In this document: positions 18,705-29,040 of the stretch, piece by piece
Layout: each line of letters opens with the position of its first letter
How positions within the stretch are numbered: the first letter of the stretch is position 1
The notes under the pieces: model-generated
Told to the model about the DNA's origin: nothing
The model's input: the letters and a program-made list of their open reading frames with translations, nothing else
The model's database searches: none
Made by a program: the position numbers and the translations under genes
DNA from: Aerococcaceae bacterium zg-1292
Lineage (GTDB): Bacteria; Bacillota; Bacilli; Lactobacillales; Aerococcaceae
Reading direction: 5' to 3'
NCBI GenBank assembly: GCA_016126655.1
Contig: CP065955.1
Coordinates: forward strand, 186,001-250,000
DNA length: 64,000 nt

Positions 18705-20565
18705 TTCGATGAAGAGACAGTTTTCATTTTTTCAGTCGATACATATTAAAATTCCGATGTTGTTCATCTTTATTTTGTTGATTGCATTTCAATTTATTGG
18801 TGTGTTCTTTATCGATCAGCTGCAATCGCAATCGGTGACCTCATTTAAGGAAACGTGGAATACACAATCCAGTTTTTTAATTAATAATGTTCGACCTATT
18901 TTAGAGCCGACTGACACCAGTCAGTCGGCTTCAAATATAGAGGCTCAATTAAGTCAAATTTTGGCGACATTTACAACCGAAGAAGCCACACGTATTCATA
19001 TCTTAAACACACAAGGTTATGTGCTCGCAACCAACCAAAGTGGTTTGGTGAATACGATTGGTCATCGGATTGAAAACGAAAATGCCTTGTCTGTTGCTAC
19101 AACGCGTCAAGCGTATGCGCAGGAGGTACATGATTATGCACGCAATAACCGGATGTATATTTTAATCCGACCGATTATGTCGCAAGATAATACGCAATTT
19201 TTAGGGATTGTATTAATTGAAGCTAGCATGAACCCGATTTATAGCCAAACCAATTCAGTCATGCTTGTCTTTCTTCAATCAGCCGTTATCGCAATCATTG
19301 TTGCCTTTGTTATTGCACTCTTGTTATCACAAGCATTGACGCATCCAATTGCAGAAATTCGGCGTCAGGCGATGCGCATTTCAGATGGTGTGTACAATTA
19401 TCCAGCGAGTGTATATGGTCAAGATGAATTAGGGGACTTGGCATTTACAGTCAATGAATTGGCGGTAAAGGTTAAGGACAGTCAAGAATCAATTGAGGCT
19501 GAGCGTCAACGTTTGGACGGGATATTACGTCACATGACCGATGGTGTAATCGGGACCGACCGACGGGGAAATGTCCTATTGGTTAATGAGCGTGCGGTCG
19601 AATTATTGAATTTAAAGCAAAAAGACGCACTGGGGATTTCGATTTTATCTTTATTAGGCATTGCGAATCAGTATTCGATTAAAGATTTGCTCGTTGGTGA
19701 TAACGAAGTGATGATTGAGCGACCCGATGGCACAATACTAAAAGGTGAAATAGCGATTATCCGCCGAGATACTGGATTTGTTACCGGATTGGTGTGCGTA
19801 TTAACCGACGTCACCGAACAAGAAAAGACCGAACAAGAACGCCGTGAATTCGTATCGAACGTATCACACGAATTGCGGACGCCATTGACTAGCGTAAAAA
19901 GTTACAGTGAAGCCTTGATTGATGGTGCCTGGAAAGATGACCAGATTGCACCACAATTTTTAGATGTGATTCAATCCGAAGCTAACCGGATGATTCGTAT
20001 GATTGGTAATTTATTGGATTTATCCAAAATTGATGGTGGTCAAATTAAGCCTCAAATGGAATTGATTGACTTTAAACGGATTGTTGCGCATATTATTGAC
20101 CGGTTTGAATTTACGCTAGCTAATGGTGAAAGTGATAAAAAATATACGATTCGCCGTGAGTTTACTAATCGGGAAATTTATTTAGAAATCGACCAAGACA
20201 GAATGACGCAAGTGATCGACAATATTATGAACAATGCTATTAAGTATTCACCTGATGGTGGTGAAGTTGTTGTCAAAATTGAAGAGACAGAAAATGTCGT
20301 GGTGCTCAGCATTAAAGATGAGGGACTAGGTATTCCGCAAAAAGATATTCCGCATCTCTTTGAACGCTTTTACCGGGTGGATAAAGCGCGCTCACGTGAC
20401 CAAGGTGGAACTGGTTTAGGTCTGGCTATTTCAAAAGAAGTAGTAGAGCTGCATGGTGGCCGTATTTGGGCGGAGAGTGAAGAGAACAATGGTAGTACCT
20501 TCTTTGTCGAATTACCATATGCCAACTTTGACTTAGAATTAGATGAAGATGAGGGGTGGGATTAA
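18697..20565 (+). CDS. walK: Cell-wall sensor histidine kinase WalK (YycG)
   Basis: A 622-residue kinase with two membrane helices (residues about 15-40 and 190-210) flanking an extracytoplasmic sensor domain, then HAMP, PAS ([18 protein letters not shown]), the H-box with H391 in [13 protein letters not shown], and an HATPase domain with the N, G1 (DEGLGIP), F and G2 ([10 protein letters not shown]) boxes. Domain order is that of low-GC WalK with the extracellular loop, unlike the single-helix streptococcal form. The start at 18697 overlaps walR; ATG 18709 is an alternative. Confidence 0.96.
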   Translation: MLNSMKRQFSFFQSIHIKIPMLFIFILLIAFQFIGVFFIDQLQSQSVTSFKETWNTQSSFLINNVRPILEPTDTSQSASNIEAQLSQILATFTTEEATRIHILNTQGYVLATNQSGLVNTIGHRIENENALSVATTRQAYAQEVHDYARNNRMYILIRPIMSQDNTQFLGIVLIEASMNPIYSQTNSVMLVFLQSAVIAIIVAFVIALLLSQALTHPIAEIRRQAMRISDGVYNYPASVYGQDELGDLAFTVNELAVKVKDSQESIEAERQRLDGILRHMTDGVIGTDRRGNVLLVNERAVELLNLKQKDALGISILSLLGIANQYSIKDLLVGDNEVMIERPDGTILKGEIAIIRRDTGFVTGLVCVLTDVTEQEKTEQERREFVSNVSHELRTPLTSVKSYSEALIDGAWKDDQIAPQFLDVIQSEANRMIRMIGNLLDLSKIDGGQIKPQMELIDFKRIVAHIIDRFEFTLANGESDKKYTIRREFTNREIYLEIDQDRMTQVIDNIMNNAIKYSPDGGEVVVKIEETENVVVLSIKDEGLGIPQKDIPHLFERFYRVDKARSRDQGGTGLGLAISKEVVELHGGRIWAESEENNGSTFFVELPYANFDLELDEDEGWD

Positions 20566-20567
20566 TA

Positions 20568-22004
20568 GTGAAAAGATTATCGATTAGTACTGTAATTTTA
20601 ACCATTGTTATCGCCATCAGTCTATTTCTCAGTTATCTGCTTATTTTTAATAATGTCAGTATTTGGTCGTTTTTTAGACCGGCGCAAAAAACAGCGCAAG
20701 TAAATATTCAAAATGATAATGAGACATCGATTTCCAATTATTATCAAGCAGCCAACCAGCGCTTACAGGAAGTGTTGTATCCGACAAATGTGATTGTCTC
20801 ACAAGCGGAGCAAGCTTATCTACTTAATCACGATACGGCATTACGTAGTATGGCGACTCTATTGAGTCAGCGCCGTGCAACATTAACAGGTGAAGTGAAT
20901 ACACCGAGTGAAGAAGACTACTTAAAGATGATTTCGCAAAAGCGGATTGAATTAGAATTTACGACAGATTTGCCATTTAATTTATTGGACCATTTTATTA
21001 AAGATGAAACAGATGAGACAGACTTTACCTTTAATCGGATAATTATTCCAACAGATGGTTCCGGTAAAATCTATTTAGTCAATGCGATGAAGCGACAATA
21101 TATGGAAGCAAAATTACCAGATGGGACGACAGGCGGCAACTTTTTAGAAGAAGCCAATAAAGTACGTAGTCAATGGGTTAAAGCAGAGCGTTATAATTTG
21201 TCCAATGGCAATCATGTCTACTTGCCGACACAACGTTTAACGGTTCCAACTCAAGTCTATACGCTCAATATTGTACCGGAAAATAGTATTGTTTCGTCGC
21301 TGTTTGGTAATAATCGAACTTGGCGCTCGGTAGTTGTCAGTGAAGAGTCGGATAGTAATAGTATTACATACCGCAATGCGAATATTGAAATACAATTAAG
21401 TCCAGTGATACAAATTTTGGCGATTAATTATAAAAACAATACGCAATATGAAGCTAAAAATTTGGCGCAACAAATCGAACAAAGTTATGCACAAGTCCGA
21501 CAGTTTGAATATTGGACACAGGGACTGCGCTACAATTCGCAATCGAATCATTCAACCGCTGTATTCCAACGGTATTTGTCGGGGTATCCAGTATTTTCAC
21601 CCTCCAATACGACACCCTATGCGAGTAGTCGTGTAACGTTTCGTAGTGGGAGTAGCGGTACGACTTCAATTACACGCTTGACGATGCCGACCCTCTTTTT
21701 GGAGTCACATATCCACGACCAAAGTCGCGATACCGAATTGATGAGCGCGAGCGAATTGTTGTATGAGTTAAATATGGCTGGTTTTGATATATCTGATTTC
21801 ACGAATGTAGTGATTGGTTACGAATGGCAACCGGATATGGCGAATTTCCAAAAGGTGAATTTCGTGCCAAAATGGTTTTTAGAGAAAAATAATGTCTACT
21901 ACTCACTGTCTCAAATACAAAATGGTGCGCTGAAAGCCGAACGGCAAACGGATTGGAAGACGCGCCAAGCGGTGAAAGAACAGGGGGATCGAGATGGACT
22001 TTAA
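20568..22004 (+). CDS. yycH: WalK accessory membrane protein YycH
   Basis: A 478-residue protein with one N-terminal membrane helix (STVILTIVIAISLFLSYLLIF) and a large outer domain. Position right after walK and the YycH-like text identify it. In Bacillus and Staphylococcus YycH binds WalK through its helix and modulates kinase output. The likely start is GTG 20568 after GAGGGGTGGG, rather than the ATG at 20556 that lies inside the walK end. Confidence 0.85.
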   Translation: MKRLSISTVILTIVIAISLFLSYLLIFNNVSIWSFFRPAQKTAQVNIQNDNETSISNYYQAANQRLQEVLYPTNVIVSQAEQAYLLNHDTALRSMATLLSQRRATLTGEVNTPSEEDYLKMISQKRIELEFTTDLPFNLLDHFIKDETDETDFTFNRIIIPTDGSGKIYLVNAMKRQYMEAKLPDGTTGGNFLEEANKVRSQWVKAERYNLSNGNHVYLPTQRLTVPTQVYTLNIVPENSIVSSLFGNNRTWRSVVVSEESDSNSITYRNANIEIQLSPVIQILAINYKNNTQYEAKNLAQQIEQSYAQVRQFEYWTQGLRYNSQSNHSTAVFQRYLSGYPVFSPSNTTPYASSRVTFRSGSSGTTSITRLTMPTLFLESHIHDQSRDTELMSASELLYELNMAGFDISDFTNVVIGYEWQPDMANFQKVNFVPKWFLEKNNVYYSLSQIQNGALKAERQTDWKTRQAVKEQGDRDGL

Positions 22005-22863
22005 ACGAATTCAAATGATGCTCATTCTCTTTTTCTTAATATTTGATGTGTACTTAGGTGTTCGTATTTTTCAAGAGATTCAAGAGACAGTTGTGCGACA
22101 AAGTGATTATCAACAATCTAGTTTAGAACAACGTTTATCCGCGCGTGGGATTGTCTTGAACTCGCCATTAGACGAAACAGCGGTCGAAGGTGTCTTGGTG
22201 AAGACGGAAGATACGCAATATTTGCGCACGCACGCACAAGATTTATCGCAAGATGCTTTGGATATAACATTGGGAGACCATGGTAATTTGTCGGCAACGT
22301 TTAAAAAGCCTTTAGATTTAGAAGGGAAAGTCACTGAGCAAATGACAACATTGCCAACAGAAGTAGCAAAATTTATCCATAATAAATATTTAGTCAATGA
22401 ACAATTATTTATTAAAGGTTCACAATATACACAATATTGGTATTTGCCAGCGACGCGAACGATTATTTTTTGGATGACAGCCATCGATAATATTCCGATT
22501 GTAGACGGCTCAGCAGAAATTCGTTTGCAGCTAGACGAAAATTATAATATTGCCTCGTATACGCAAACATACCAAACCGGTTTTGCGGTGTTGGATAAAG
22601 CTAAACCGCATCGCTTAATTAGTGCGCGTGATGCAGTGGATGTCCTTGATGCACGGATTCAAACCAATTTACCGTCAAATTCGACCATTATTCATATCAC
22701 GCTAAGTTATACAAAATACAAAGAGTGGGATGAAATTAATATTTATCTGCCGGTATGGAATGTAGTTTATCAACGTTCTGATGGTCAAACAGGGTCCATG
22801 TTAGTCGATGCGATTAAAGGACAGGTAGTCGAACGGATGACACCACCCGCATCTTCTCCATAA
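21994..22863 (+). CDS. yycI: WalK accessory membrane protein YycI
   Basis: A 289-residue protein with one N-terminal membrane helix (QMMLILFFLIFDVYLGVRIF) and an outer domain containing the YycI segment YVNEQ/IKGSQYTQYWYLP-like text. It overlaps yycH by 11 bases. YycI works with YycH to tune WalK. The operon ends here with a terminator; the yycJ hydrolase and htrA genes that often follow are not present. Confidence 0.85.
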   Translation: MDFKRIQMMLILFFLIFDVYLGVRIFQEIQETVVRQSDYQQSSLEQRLSARGIVLNSPLDETAVEGVLVKTEDTQYLRTHAQDLSQDALDITLGDHGNLSATFKKPLDLEGKVTEQMTTLPTEVAKFIHNKYLVNEQLFIKGSQYTQYWYLPATRTIIFWMTAIDNIPIVDGSAEIRLQLDENYNIASYTQTYQTGFAVLDKAKPHRLISARDAVDVLDARIQTNLPSNSTIIHITLSYTKYKEWDEINIYLPVWNVVYQRSDGQTGSMLVDAIKGQVVERMTPPASSP

Positions 22864-22870
22864 GTGAAGT

Positions 22871-22910
22871 AGCTGTACTTGTTGAATGAAACAAGTACAG
22901 CTGTTTTTTT
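22871..22910 (+). terminator. Terminator of the walRK-yycHI operon
   Basis: AGCTGTACTTGTT pairs with ACAAGTACAGCT, followed by a run of seven T. Confidence 0.88.
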
Positions 22911-23189
22911 GTGCTGTGAGGCGAGTATGCCTGGAGATGGATAGGTATTTGTCAGTAAAGTGTTGTTGTAAGAGATTCATGCGTTGTTTACTAGAGTAGC
23001 TTTGAAGATTAGTAAATCTTTTAATAAATATTACGAACTGAGTGAGTGATATTAACAAGATGTGTCACTAGCTTAAAAAACATTAACGATATTTCAAATA
23101 ATTCAGGCTGTCTAACGGTAGAAAGTAGATAAGGACGTGAATTGATAGCCATTATTAGCTGTAACAAAGACGAGTAATCGCACGCGTAT
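22911..23189. other. Intergenic DNA upstream of the wall-hydrolase gene
   Basis: No gene recognised; AT-rich and full of stops. It probably forms the distal promoter region of the LysM gene. Confidence 0.5.
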
Positions 23190-23206
23190 TGTAAGGGGAA
23201 TGTAAC
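23190..23206 (+). promoter_or_regulatory. WalR-box-like direct repeat upstream of the LysM hydrolase
   Basis: TGTAAG, five bases, TGTAAC: one base short of the WalR consensus TGTWAH-N5-TGTWAH. A second tandem pair, TGTTAA-gatg-TGTTAA, lies at 23235-23250 with a four-base spacer. Wall hydrolases are the classic WalR targets and walRK lies just upstream. Confidence 0.55.
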
Positions 23207-23296
23207 CGAAAAACATTGAACTGACACATTGAAGTGTTAAGATGTGTTAACAAAAGGTGAGATAAACCACTTAACAGCACTACGATGTTAAACAAA

Positions 23297-23530
23297 CATA
23301 GTGCGACAAGGAGCGCTTTGAAATGAACCACTGGAGCAGAGTTCGAAGAAGCGCCAGGGCGCTTCAAGAGCTATGCGAAGTGGAGTCATTTCAGCGACTT
23401 GGAGCCGTAATCTAACATAGTGCGAGCGCGGGTGTTCTGACTTGAACCACTGGAGCAAAAAGCGAAGGAGTGCGTCAGCACTACAAACATTTTGTGAAGT
23501 GGACGTCAAGGCAACCCAAGCGAACCGAAG
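23297..23530 (+). repeat. Structured repeat locus B: two tandem units
   Basis: Unit 1 (23297-23412) pairs GAAATGA (23320-23326) with TCATTTC (23386-23392), outer CAAG with CTTG and CGCT with AGCG, and has a perfect GAAGCGC/GCGCTTC inner hairpin. Unit 2 (23416-23530) has 5' arm GACTTGA. The second unit runs directly into the AAGGAGG ribosome site of the LysM gene, so both are in its 5' leader. Confidence 0.85.
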
Positions 23531-23542
23531 GAGGACAATATA

Positions 23543-25846
23543 ATGAATAAAGTTACACAACGCAAACGAAAAGGTAGATGGATTACCGTATCTGCATCAG
23601 TGATTGCAGTCGCTTCGTTATTTGGGCACGAGTTAACCCAAGCCGCAGCGCAAGAAATTAATGATGCGTCATTGGAGAATGAAGCTAAGGACTATCAATC
23701 ATTAGTTGCCGATACAGCTGAAAATACGTCCCAAGCGCCAGAAATGGCGGATAACATACAAGCAGATACCGCTTCAGCCGCTGAAGAATCAGATACGGTT
23801 GCAGAATGGGTGACGCCAGAACCAGACACTGCTGAAACGGTGGGTGAAGAATCGACAACGGAAATAACAGGAACAGAAGAAGCTGAAGCACCATCTCCAG
23901 AAATGCCAGAAGCGTCCGCAACAGATGCCTCAGTACCAGAATCATTAGAAGCCGAACCGGATGAATCAGCTAATGAAGAAGTGGCTGCGACAGACGAGCC
24001 AGCGACAACCGAAAATGAAGCAGAAATACAAAATGAGTCATTCACTCCGACTGCGGAGTCGGCAACAGCAGAAACAGCGGCTGCTACAACGCAAGCACCA
24101 TCAACAAACGAAGAACCTGCTGAATCAGTTGTAACGCCCGCTGAAAATACGCAAGCAAAATCTTCGGAAGAAGTAAACACATCTGCCGTATCCGAAGCAA
24201 GCGCAGAACCGGCAGAAACAGCGGCTACTGAACCAGTATCGGATTTAACAGCTGCACCTGAGGAAGATACAGCATTTACCTCCGATACAACAGCAACGGA
24301 AGTAACGCCAGAAGTAACTGCTGAATCAACGGGGGAATCAGTCGCTGAAGAAACACCTATTGAGCCAGTAATCAACGCTGAGGCATCCGCTGAATCAACA
24401 GATGAAGCCATTACCGACGAGGTAGCACCAGCGAACTCAGAAGAGACAACTGCTGATGAATCCGGAGTTGCAACCCCAACTTCAGACGCAGAACAAGTTG
24501 ACGCTCAACCAGAAGCCTACAAAGCGCCAGCAGTGGAGACGCAAACACCTGCTGATAGCAATGATGTAGAAGCGACACCACCACGTGAAGTGACCGAAGA
24601 TTTAGCGTCATTCCCGATGGAAGATACTAGCGAAAATGTAGCGCCAATGAACGAAACAACGCAAACGACCGTTTCACCAGCACCTGCAGTGCGCCCATCC
24701 GTTAAACCGGCGCTTGTAACCCCAAAAGCGACCACCACAGCGCCTGTATTAGCGCCGAGCGCACCAAAATTAGTGGATGCGGATGTTGCAGCAGCCCAAA
24801 GTACGATGATTTCAGCGGATAACGATGACAAACGTCAACGCCAAGTGACCAATAACCAAGTGACCAATAACCAATCGACCACGCTGCGTAGACAAACCCA
24901 TTCGACCACAACCACTGCACCAGCAGCAATTGCAAAACCGACAACAATGACAACCATTGCGCAACCGAATTATACTATTAACAAAGGTGATACACTATGG
25001 TCAATTGCACGCCGTCACAACATTACGCTATCACAATTACGTGAGTGGAATAATTTGAGTGGCGACCTTATTTTTGCTAATCGCCAATTGCATACCCGTA
25101 ATCCGCGCATGACAACAACTGTTGCGTCGACAACTACAACACCGTCAGCGTCTGCAACAACACCATTGTCAAGTACAAGTACCACCCACAAAATTCAACG
25201 TGGTGATTATTTGACGGCTATCGCCAAACGTTATGGTGTGACAGAAAACCAATTGCGGACATGGAATAACTTGAGTGAAAATGCGCCATTAGCAATCGGT
25301 ACAGCGCTTGTTGTACGTAGTCCATATACAGATACAACCACAACTACACGTGCGCAAGATACGCAAAAAACAGCCGCTGCAGATATCCAAGCAACAGATA
25401 CCTCTGCTACGGCAGCTAGTGATGCCAATATTGAGTCGCTCATCAATTGGTTCAAAGAGCGTGAAGGTAAAACAACTTACTCTATGGAACACCGTAATGG
25501 CCCGACAAGTTACGACTGTTCAAGTGCAGTTTATAGTGCACTGATTGCGGCAGGATATTTACCAAAAGGCACAGCCTTAGGTAATACAGAGTCATTGTTT
25601 GGATTAGAAGGTTCATTATTAAAAGCGATTGATGCTAGCAGTGTCCAAGCTGGAGATATTTTCATCTCAGGACATCGTGGTGCATCTGCCGGTGCCAATG
25701 GGCATACCGGAGTCGCACTCAGCAATAAGGAAATTATCCACAGTAACTATGCCTCAAATGGTATTGCAACCACACCAATTAATGGTTGGACTGCCAGTGC
25801 CGGTACCCCGACACATTGGTTCCGTCTAGTTGCAACGAAAAAATAA
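23543..25846 (+). CDS. Secreted LysM-domain peptidoglycan hydrolase (Amidase_5-like)
   Basis: A 767-residue exported protein. The N-terminus has a long basic signal peptide ending near AQA. Residues about 40-430 are a low-complexity Thr/Glu/Ala/Pro spacer, probably spanning the wall. Two LysM domains follow, starting YTINKGDTLWSIARRHNITL (about 475) and HKIQRGDYLTAIAKRYGV (about 550). The C-terminal 140 residues, with TSYDCSSAVYSALIAAGYLP and GHTGVALSNKEIIHSNY, match phage-type Amidase_5/NlpC-like hydrolases with a catalytic Cys and His. It would cut peptidoglycan at the septum or surface. A WalR-like box and two structured repeats lie upstream. No LPXTG motif is present. Confidence 0.88.
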   Translation: MNKVTQRKRKGRWITVSASVIAVASLFGHELTQAAAQEINDASLENEAKDYQSLVADTAENTSQAPEMADNIQADTASAAEESDTVAEWVTPEPDTAETVGEESTTEITGTEEAEAPSPEMPEASATDASVPESLEAEPDESANEEVAATDEPATTENEAEIQNESFTPTAESATAETAAATTQAPSTNEEPAESVVTPAENTQAKSSEEVNTSAVSEASAEPAETAATEPVSDLTAAPEEDTAFTSDTTATEVTPEVTAESTGESVAEETPIEPVINAEASAESTDEAITDEVAPANSEETTADESGVATPTSDAEQVDAQPEAYKAPAVETQTPADSNDVEATPPREVTEDLASFPMEDTSENVAPMNETTQTTVSPAPAVRPSVKPALVTPKATTTAPVLAPSAPKLVDADVAAAQSTMISADNDDKRQRQVTNNQVTNNQSTTLRRQTHSTTTTAPAAIAKPTTMTTIAQPNYTINKGDTLWSIARRHNITLSQLREWNNLSGDLIFANRQLHTRNPRMTTTVASTTTTPSASATTPLSSTSTTHKIQRGDYLTAIAKRYGVTENQLRTWNNLSENAPLAIGTALVVRSPYTDTTTTTRAQDTQKTAAADIQATDTSATAASDANIESLINWFKEREGKTTYSMEHRNGPTSYDCSSAVYSALIAAGYLPKGTALGNTESLFGLEGSLLKAIDASSVQAGDIFISGHRGASAGANGHTGVALSNKEIIHSNYASNGIATTPINGWTASAGTPTHWFRLVATKK

Positions 25847-25861
25847 CCCTATCAGTAGACC

Positions 25862-25894
25862 ACAGGTGCTTATGAACAAAGCACCTGTTTTTTC
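25862..25894 (+). terminator. Terminator after the LysM hydrolase gene
   Basis: ACAGGTGCTT pairs with AAGCACCTGT followed by TTTTT. Confidence 0.88.
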
Positions 25895-25969
25895 ATCCGA
25901 TAAAACAAGTGAAAAGCCCCATATAGTGTGATATGATAGAAACCGTAAAAATAAAAACCAAAGAAACAC

Positions 25970-26221
25970 CATTGTGCGAGCGCGGGTGTTCTGACTTGAA
26001 CCACTGGAGCAAAAAGCGAAGGAGTGCGTCAGCACTACAAGCATTTTGTGAAGTGGACGTCAAGTCAACCCAAGCGAGCCGTAATCAACATTGCGCGAGA
26101 GAGGACGTTCTGCCTCGAACCACTGGAGGAAGTCGGCGGCGTGCAAGTATCGCACAGAGCGGACTTCTGAAGTGGACGTCAAGTCAACCCAAGCGAGCCG
26201 TAATCCACATTGCGCGAGCGT
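25970..26221 (+). repeat. Structured repeat locus C: two units and a 5' stub
   Basis: Unit 1 (25970-26086) pairs GACTTGA with TCAAGTC. Unit 2 (26089-26205) has 5' arm GCCTCGA but 3' arm TCAAGTC, so its main helix is broken and it looks like a recombinant of two subtypes. A third copy is cut after its first 15 bases and joins a CCATATATATTAC stretch and the AAAGGAG site of tsaB. All are upstream of and in the same sense as tsaB. Confidence 0.82.
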
Positions 26222-26252
26222 GCTGCCATATATATTACAAAGGAGTGATAAG

Positions 26253-26987
26253 ATGCGTTTACTAGCAATCGACACCTCGTCAAGTTGGCTGAGTGTAGCA
26301 GTAGCAGATGATACTACTGTCTTAGCCAGTGTGAATGAACAAACGAATTTACAACATGGAACCGTACTGATTCCACGAATTCAACAATTACTATCCCAAC
26401 ACCAAATACCGCTTGACTCCATCGACGGATTGGTTGTCGGAATGGGACCGGGCTCGTATACCGGGTTACGTATCGGTGTCACTGCCGCTAAAATGTGGGC
26501 TATCAGTAAGAAACTGCCGCTCTATGCCGTTTCTAGCTTAGCGATGATGGCAGCAAGCGTCACGCAACCAAATGAAAATGCAGCCATTATCCCATTGATG
26601 GATGCCAGACGATTATCGGCTTACATTGGTTATTATCACCGCAACCAAGATACTTTAGTAGCAGTAGAACCAGATTGCCACCAAGATTGGCAAACATGGG
26701 TAGCTGACCATCTTGATACTTTAGCACAATACCAAACAATATATTTAGTTGGCGAATTGATTGAATCATTTGTAGAAATATTATCTCACCAATTACCACA
26801 GGTTGATATAATCGTCCAAATGGCCTATCCACAAACGAATCGCGCCTTTAACTTGATGCAAGAGCCGGTATCAGATGTACACGTATTAGCACCTAATTAT
26901 ACACAAGTGACATTAGCTGAACGCGAATGGTCAGAGAAAAAGGAACAGTTAAGTGATGATGAAATGGTTCAAACAACAGTTCAATAA
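26253..26987 (+). CDS. tsaB: tRNA threonylcarbamoyladenosine biosynthesis protein TsaB
   Basis: A 244-residue member of the ASKHA fold family; TsaB partners TsaD and TsaE to place t6A at position 37 of ANN-decoding tRNAs. Typical text: LLAIDTSSSWLSVAVADD at the start and VVGMGPGSYTGLRIGVTAAK near residue 65. The open frame extends upstream through the repeats, but ATG 26253 after AAAGGAGTG is the real start. It overlaps the next acetyltransferase gene and belongs to the tsaB-rimI-rimI-tsaD set. Confidence 0.95.
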   Translation: MRLLAIDTSSSWLSVAVADDTTVLASVNEQTNLQHGTVLIPRIQQLLSQHQIPLDSIDGLVVGMGPGSYTGLRIGVTAAKMWAISKKLPLYAVSSLAMMAASVTQPNENAAIIPLMDARRLSAYIGYYHRNQDTLVAVEPDCHQDWQTWVADHLDTLAQYQTIYLVGELIESFVEILSHQLPQVDIIVQMAYPQTNRAFNLMQEPVSDVHVLAPNYTQVTLAEREWSEKKEQLSDDEMVQTTVQ

Positions 26988-27549
26988 GTGGCGCCACTGG
27001 CTGATTCCAGCGCCGCCAACACTAGATAAAGCGCCATTTTTGATGGAAGAGCTAGCAATGGCACCTAGCGCATTAGCTGATGAAATGGTTATGCGCTTTG
27101 CGGCGGGGGAAGATATTCAGTCATTTGAACAACTGGAGACAGCCTGCTACGACGGTTATCTCGCCTGGCAGCACCATGATTTTGTACATGATTGGTTACA
27201 TAATCCATATGCCGTCTATATCGTTGTTGAGCACCAACAACGCATCGTCGCACTCATCAGTGGTCGGATGCGACACCGTAACGCTCATATTAGCCATGTG
27301 ATGGTACTGCCTGATTATCAAGGAAAAGGTTTAGGCAAACAAATGGTACAACAGTGGCAAGCGCTCGTCATCCAGCGAAATATCGAATGCGTGACACTAG
27401 AAGTGCGAGAAAGTAATCAAGCTGCCCAGCACCTCTATCAGTCATTAGGCTTTACAGTGATTGACCGGCGAGAAAATTACTATTTTAATAATCATGAGAC
27501 CGCCCTTATTATGAGTTGGCGTAATCGACAAATGAAACAATTTGCATGA
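26956..27549 (+). CDS. rimI: GNAT acetyltransferase, RimI-like (first copy)
   Basis: About 197 residues; the GNAT fold lies in residues 55-190 with the acetyl-CoA loop VLPDYQGKGLGKQMVQQW and the end motif ESNQAAQHLYQSLGFTVIDRRENYY. RimI acetylates the N-terminal Ala of ribosomal protein S18. The first 55 residues are an extra basic/hydrophobic segment (WFKQQFNKWRHWL) not needed for the fold. GTG 26953, ATG 26956 and ATG 26959 are all possible starts. It overlaps tsaB and the second acetyltransferase gene closely follows. Confidence 0.82.
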   Translation: MMKWFKQQFNKWRHWLIPAPPTLDKAPFLMEELAMAPSALADEMVMRFAAGEDIQSFEQLETACYDGYLAWQHHDFVHDWLHNPYAVYIVVEHQQRIVALISGRMRHRNAHISHVMVLPDYQGKGLGKQMVQQWQALVIQRNIECVTLEVRESNQAAQHLYQSLGFTVIDRRENYYFNNHETALIMSWRNRQMKQFA

Positions 27550-27562
27550 AGGATGTGACAAA

Positions 27563-28012
27563 ATGGAGTATCAAGTCGTTCCGATAAAAGGTAGACAGCT
27601 GATATCGCCGCTAAAAGAACAACTGCTGGCTTTTAACCAGACATTTGGCTGGAGTGTGGAACAAAGCGAGGCGGATTTTGCAAATGAATACAGTGAATAC
27701 TATTGCTTAGTAGATAAGGAAATGGTGCTTGGTTATGTTGGCTTGCATCATGTACTGGATGAAGCGTCTATCAATCATGTCTATATTCAACCGGATTATC
27801 GTCAACAAGGTTTAGCGCATGCTTTAATCAATTTTGTGTTGACACAATTAGCTTATCGACAAGTAAAACATCTTTTTTTAGAAGTTCGTGCTAATAATCA
27901 AGCGGCGATTCGTTTGTATGAAGCTAGTGGCTTTGAATTGTTAGGTCGCCGCAACAATTATTACCAGCATCCCGTTGAAGATGCCTTAATTTATCAAAAG
28001 AAAGTAGGATAA
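27563..28012 (+). CDS. rimI: GNAT acetyltransferase, RimI-like (second copy)
   Basis: A 149-residue compact GNAT enzyme with IQPDYRQQGLAHALINF as the acetyl-CoA loop and RANNQAAIRLYEASGFELLGRRNNYY at the end, very close in pattern to the preceding protein. It has the standard RimI length, so it is the better candidate for the S18 acetyltransferase; the longer neighbour may have diverged. The start is ATG 27563 after AAGGATGTG; TTG 27542 overlaps the previous gene. TsaD starts three bases after its stop. Confidence 0.85.
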   Translation: MEYQVVPIKGRQLISPLKEQLLAFNQTFGWSVEQSEADFANEYSEYYCLVDKEMVLGYVGLHHVLDEASINHVYIQPDYRQQGLAHALINFVLTQLAYRQVKHLFLEVRANNQAAIRLYEASGFELLGRRNNYYQHPVEDALIYQKKVG

Positions 28013-28015
28013 CGG

Positions 28016-29020
28016 ATGAGTGAAACATCACTAATATTAGCTTTTGAATCCAGTTGTGATGAGACCAGTGTTGCGGTCATCAAAGATGGTCAACAATTAT
28101 TAAGTAATGTGGTCGCCTCACAAATTAAAAGCCATATGCGTTTTGGAGGCGTTGTTCCAGAAGTAGCAAGTCGTCATCATGTTGAACAAATTAGCCAAGT
28201 GTACGAGTTAGCCCTACAACAAGCAGGAGTGACGATGGACGAGATAGATGCGATTGCGGTCACACAAGGGCCTGGCTTAGTGGGTGCTTTACTCATTGGG
28301 ATTACAGCAGCGAAAACATTAGCATTTGTGCATCAAAAACCATTGATTGCTGTCAATCATTTGGCGGGGCATATTTATGCGACACAATTGCAAGCACCAT
28401 TATACTTTCCATTATTAGCTCTTATCGCTAGTGGCGGTCATACAGAACTGGTCTATATGCATGACCACATTGATTTTGAAGTGATTGGCGAAACACAAGA
28501 CGATGCTGTCGGTGAAGCTTACGATAAAGTGGGACGGCTTTTGAATTTGCCATATCCAGCAGGAAAATACTTAGATAAAATGGCACAAGAGGGCACGGAT
28601 ACGTATCCAATTCCACGAGCGATGTTGCATGAAGATAATTATGATTTTAGTTTTAGTGGCATGAAAAGTGCGGTGATGAACTTAGTGCATAATGCCCATC
28701 AACGTGGAGAAACTATTGTGCCAGAGGATTTAGCAACCAGCTTCCAAACAGCTGTGATTGAAGTGTTAGTTGAAAAAACAGCGCGTGCCATCCAAGCCCA
28801 CCCTGATGTAAAACAATTTGTTTTAGCAGGGGGTGTGGCAGCTAATAGCGGATTGCGTCAAGCGTTGAGTGAGCGCTTGAAAGATATTGAAGTATTGATA
28901 CCACCACTCTCATTGTGTGGTGATAATGCTGCGATGATTGGTGCGGTTGCTCACCAACTATATTTGGCGAACCAATTTGCGCCGCTAGATTTTAATGCAG
29001 TGCCGGGACTGGATTTATAG
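28016..29020 (+). CDS. tsaD: tRNA N6-threonylcarbamoyladenosine transferase TsaD
   Basis: A 334-residue catalytic subunit of t6A synthesis. [15 protein letters not shown] is the N-terminal signature; the metal-binding histidines are H115 and H119 in [19 protein letters not shown] and SFSGMKSAV are further family blocks, and [12 protein letters not shown] lies near the C-terminus. It completes the t6A gene set with tsaB, and a terminator follows directly. Expected to be essential or nearly so. Confidence 0.97.
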   Translation: MSETSLILAFESSCDETSVAVIKDGQQLLSNVVASQIKSHMRFGGVVPEVASRHHVEQISQVYELALQQAGVTMDEIDAIAVTQGPGLVGALLIGITAAKTLAFVHQKPLIAVNHLAGHIYATQLQAPLYFPLLALIASGGHTELVYMHDHIDFEVIGETQDDAVGEAYDKVGRLLNLPYPAGKYLDKMAQEGTDTYPIPRAMLHEDNYDFSFSGMKSAVMNLVHNAHQRGETIVPEDLATSFQTAVIEVLVEKTARAIQAHPDVKQFVLAGGVAANSGLRQALSERLKDIEVLIPPLSLCGDNAAMIGAVAHQLYLANQFAPLDFNAVPGLDL

Positions 29021-29040
29021 TAAAATGAATACGGTGAAAG

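Noticed and set aside
23288..23560. Minus-strand frames across the structured repeats (also at 30384-30703, 26060-26275 and 3921-4145)
   Set aside because: They follow the repeat sequence, differ between copies and have no start signals; the conserved property is base pairing, not coding.
23695..24411. 238-codon minus-strand frame opposite the LysM protein spacer
   Set aside because: Antisense shadow of a Thr/Glu/Ala-rich region; no start signal or domain.
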